A stretch of 6,153 nucleotides of DNA from Candidatus Zymogenus sp. (GTDB taxonomy: Bacteria; Desulfobacterota; Zymogenia; Zymogenales; Zymogenaceae). Made by a program: the position numbers and the translations under genes. The stretch lies in contig JAUWME010000155.1 in NCBI GenBank assembly GCA_030613285.1, positions 1-6,153 on the forward strand, in the 5' to 3' direction. Below the pieces are notes generated by a model. It had not been told where the DNA came from. It worked only from the letters and a program-made list of their open reading frames with translations, and did no database searches. Below are positions 6,096 through 6,153 of the stretch, piece after piece (the first letter of the stretch is position 1; each line of letters begins with the position of its first letter).

Positions 6096-6131
6096 TCAAA
6101 GGGAGAATAACATTATGATTTTGTATTAGCA

Positions 6132-6153
6132 TGGATTCCCGCTTCCCAAGGGA
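6132..6153. repeat. Start of a TTCCC...GGGAA-type inverted repeat, cut by the window end
   Basis: TGGATTCCCGC (6132-6142) followed by GGGA at the last four bases looks like the first part of a small hairpin repeat of the form ATTCCCGC..GGGAAT, often seen between genes as a dispersed element. Only TCCC and GGGA can be seen pairing before the sequence ends, so the call is tentative. Confidence 0.35.

Noticed and set aside
1..6153. CRISPR array, tRNA or rRNA genes, or complete insertion sequence
   Set aside because: No regularly spaced repeats, cloverleaf-like segments, rRNA motifs or transposase frames were seen in the window.

Overview
The window reads as chromosomal DNA of a Gram-negative bacterium. 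It carries a lipoprotein-sorting (Lol) permease and ATPase, which work only at the inner face of a two-membrane envelope. The order lysS, lolC-type permease, lolD resembles deltaproteobacterial (Desulfobacterota-like) and related genomes. That assignment rests on gene order and protein style alone and is tentative. Base composition is moderate, with AT-rich spacers.

Layout. (1) Bases 2-1039: the 3' two-thirds of lysS, lysyl-tRNA synthetase, cut by the window edge. (2) 1036-2418: a LolC/LolE-family permease, overlapping lysS by ATGA. (3) 2419-2567: a G-rich spacer with an imperfect 45-base tandem duplication and a G-quadruplex-type pattern. (4) 2568-3791: a protein with N-terminal TPR-like helices and two cyclic-nucleotide-binding domains. 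(5) 3796-4470: lolD, the Lol ATPase, four bases after the previous stop. All four genes point right and are spaced like one operon. (6) 4471-5020: a 550-base gap with no intact gene. It contains a hairpin and, at 4793-4955, a frameshifted remnant that I read as the C-terminal nuclease region of a type III restriction enzyme (Res). (7) 5021-5893, minus strand: an intact PHP-domain phosphoesterase of the RNase AM / nucleoside-3',5'-bisphosphate phosphatase type, with a TTG start. (8) 5894-6153: an AT-rich upstream region, a perfect 26-base palindrome, and pieces that look like dispersed intergenic repeats.

How the genes fit together. LolC-type permease plus LolD form the ABC machine that extracts lipoproteins from the inner membrane for delivery to the outer membrane. 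The double cNMP-binding protein lies between the permease and ATPase genes and keeps the phosphate-binding Glu and Arg in both domains, but it has no DNA-binding domain. It may let a nucleotide signal act on the Lol system or the envelope, which is inference from position only. The PHP enzyme is convergent with the operon and functionally separate.

Most worth a second look: the nucleotide sensor inside the lol operon; the type III restriction remnant; the G-rich duplicated spacer, whose frame stays open from the lolC stop to the next start; and the repeat cluster at the right end. I did not find convincing evidence of a wholly new system.
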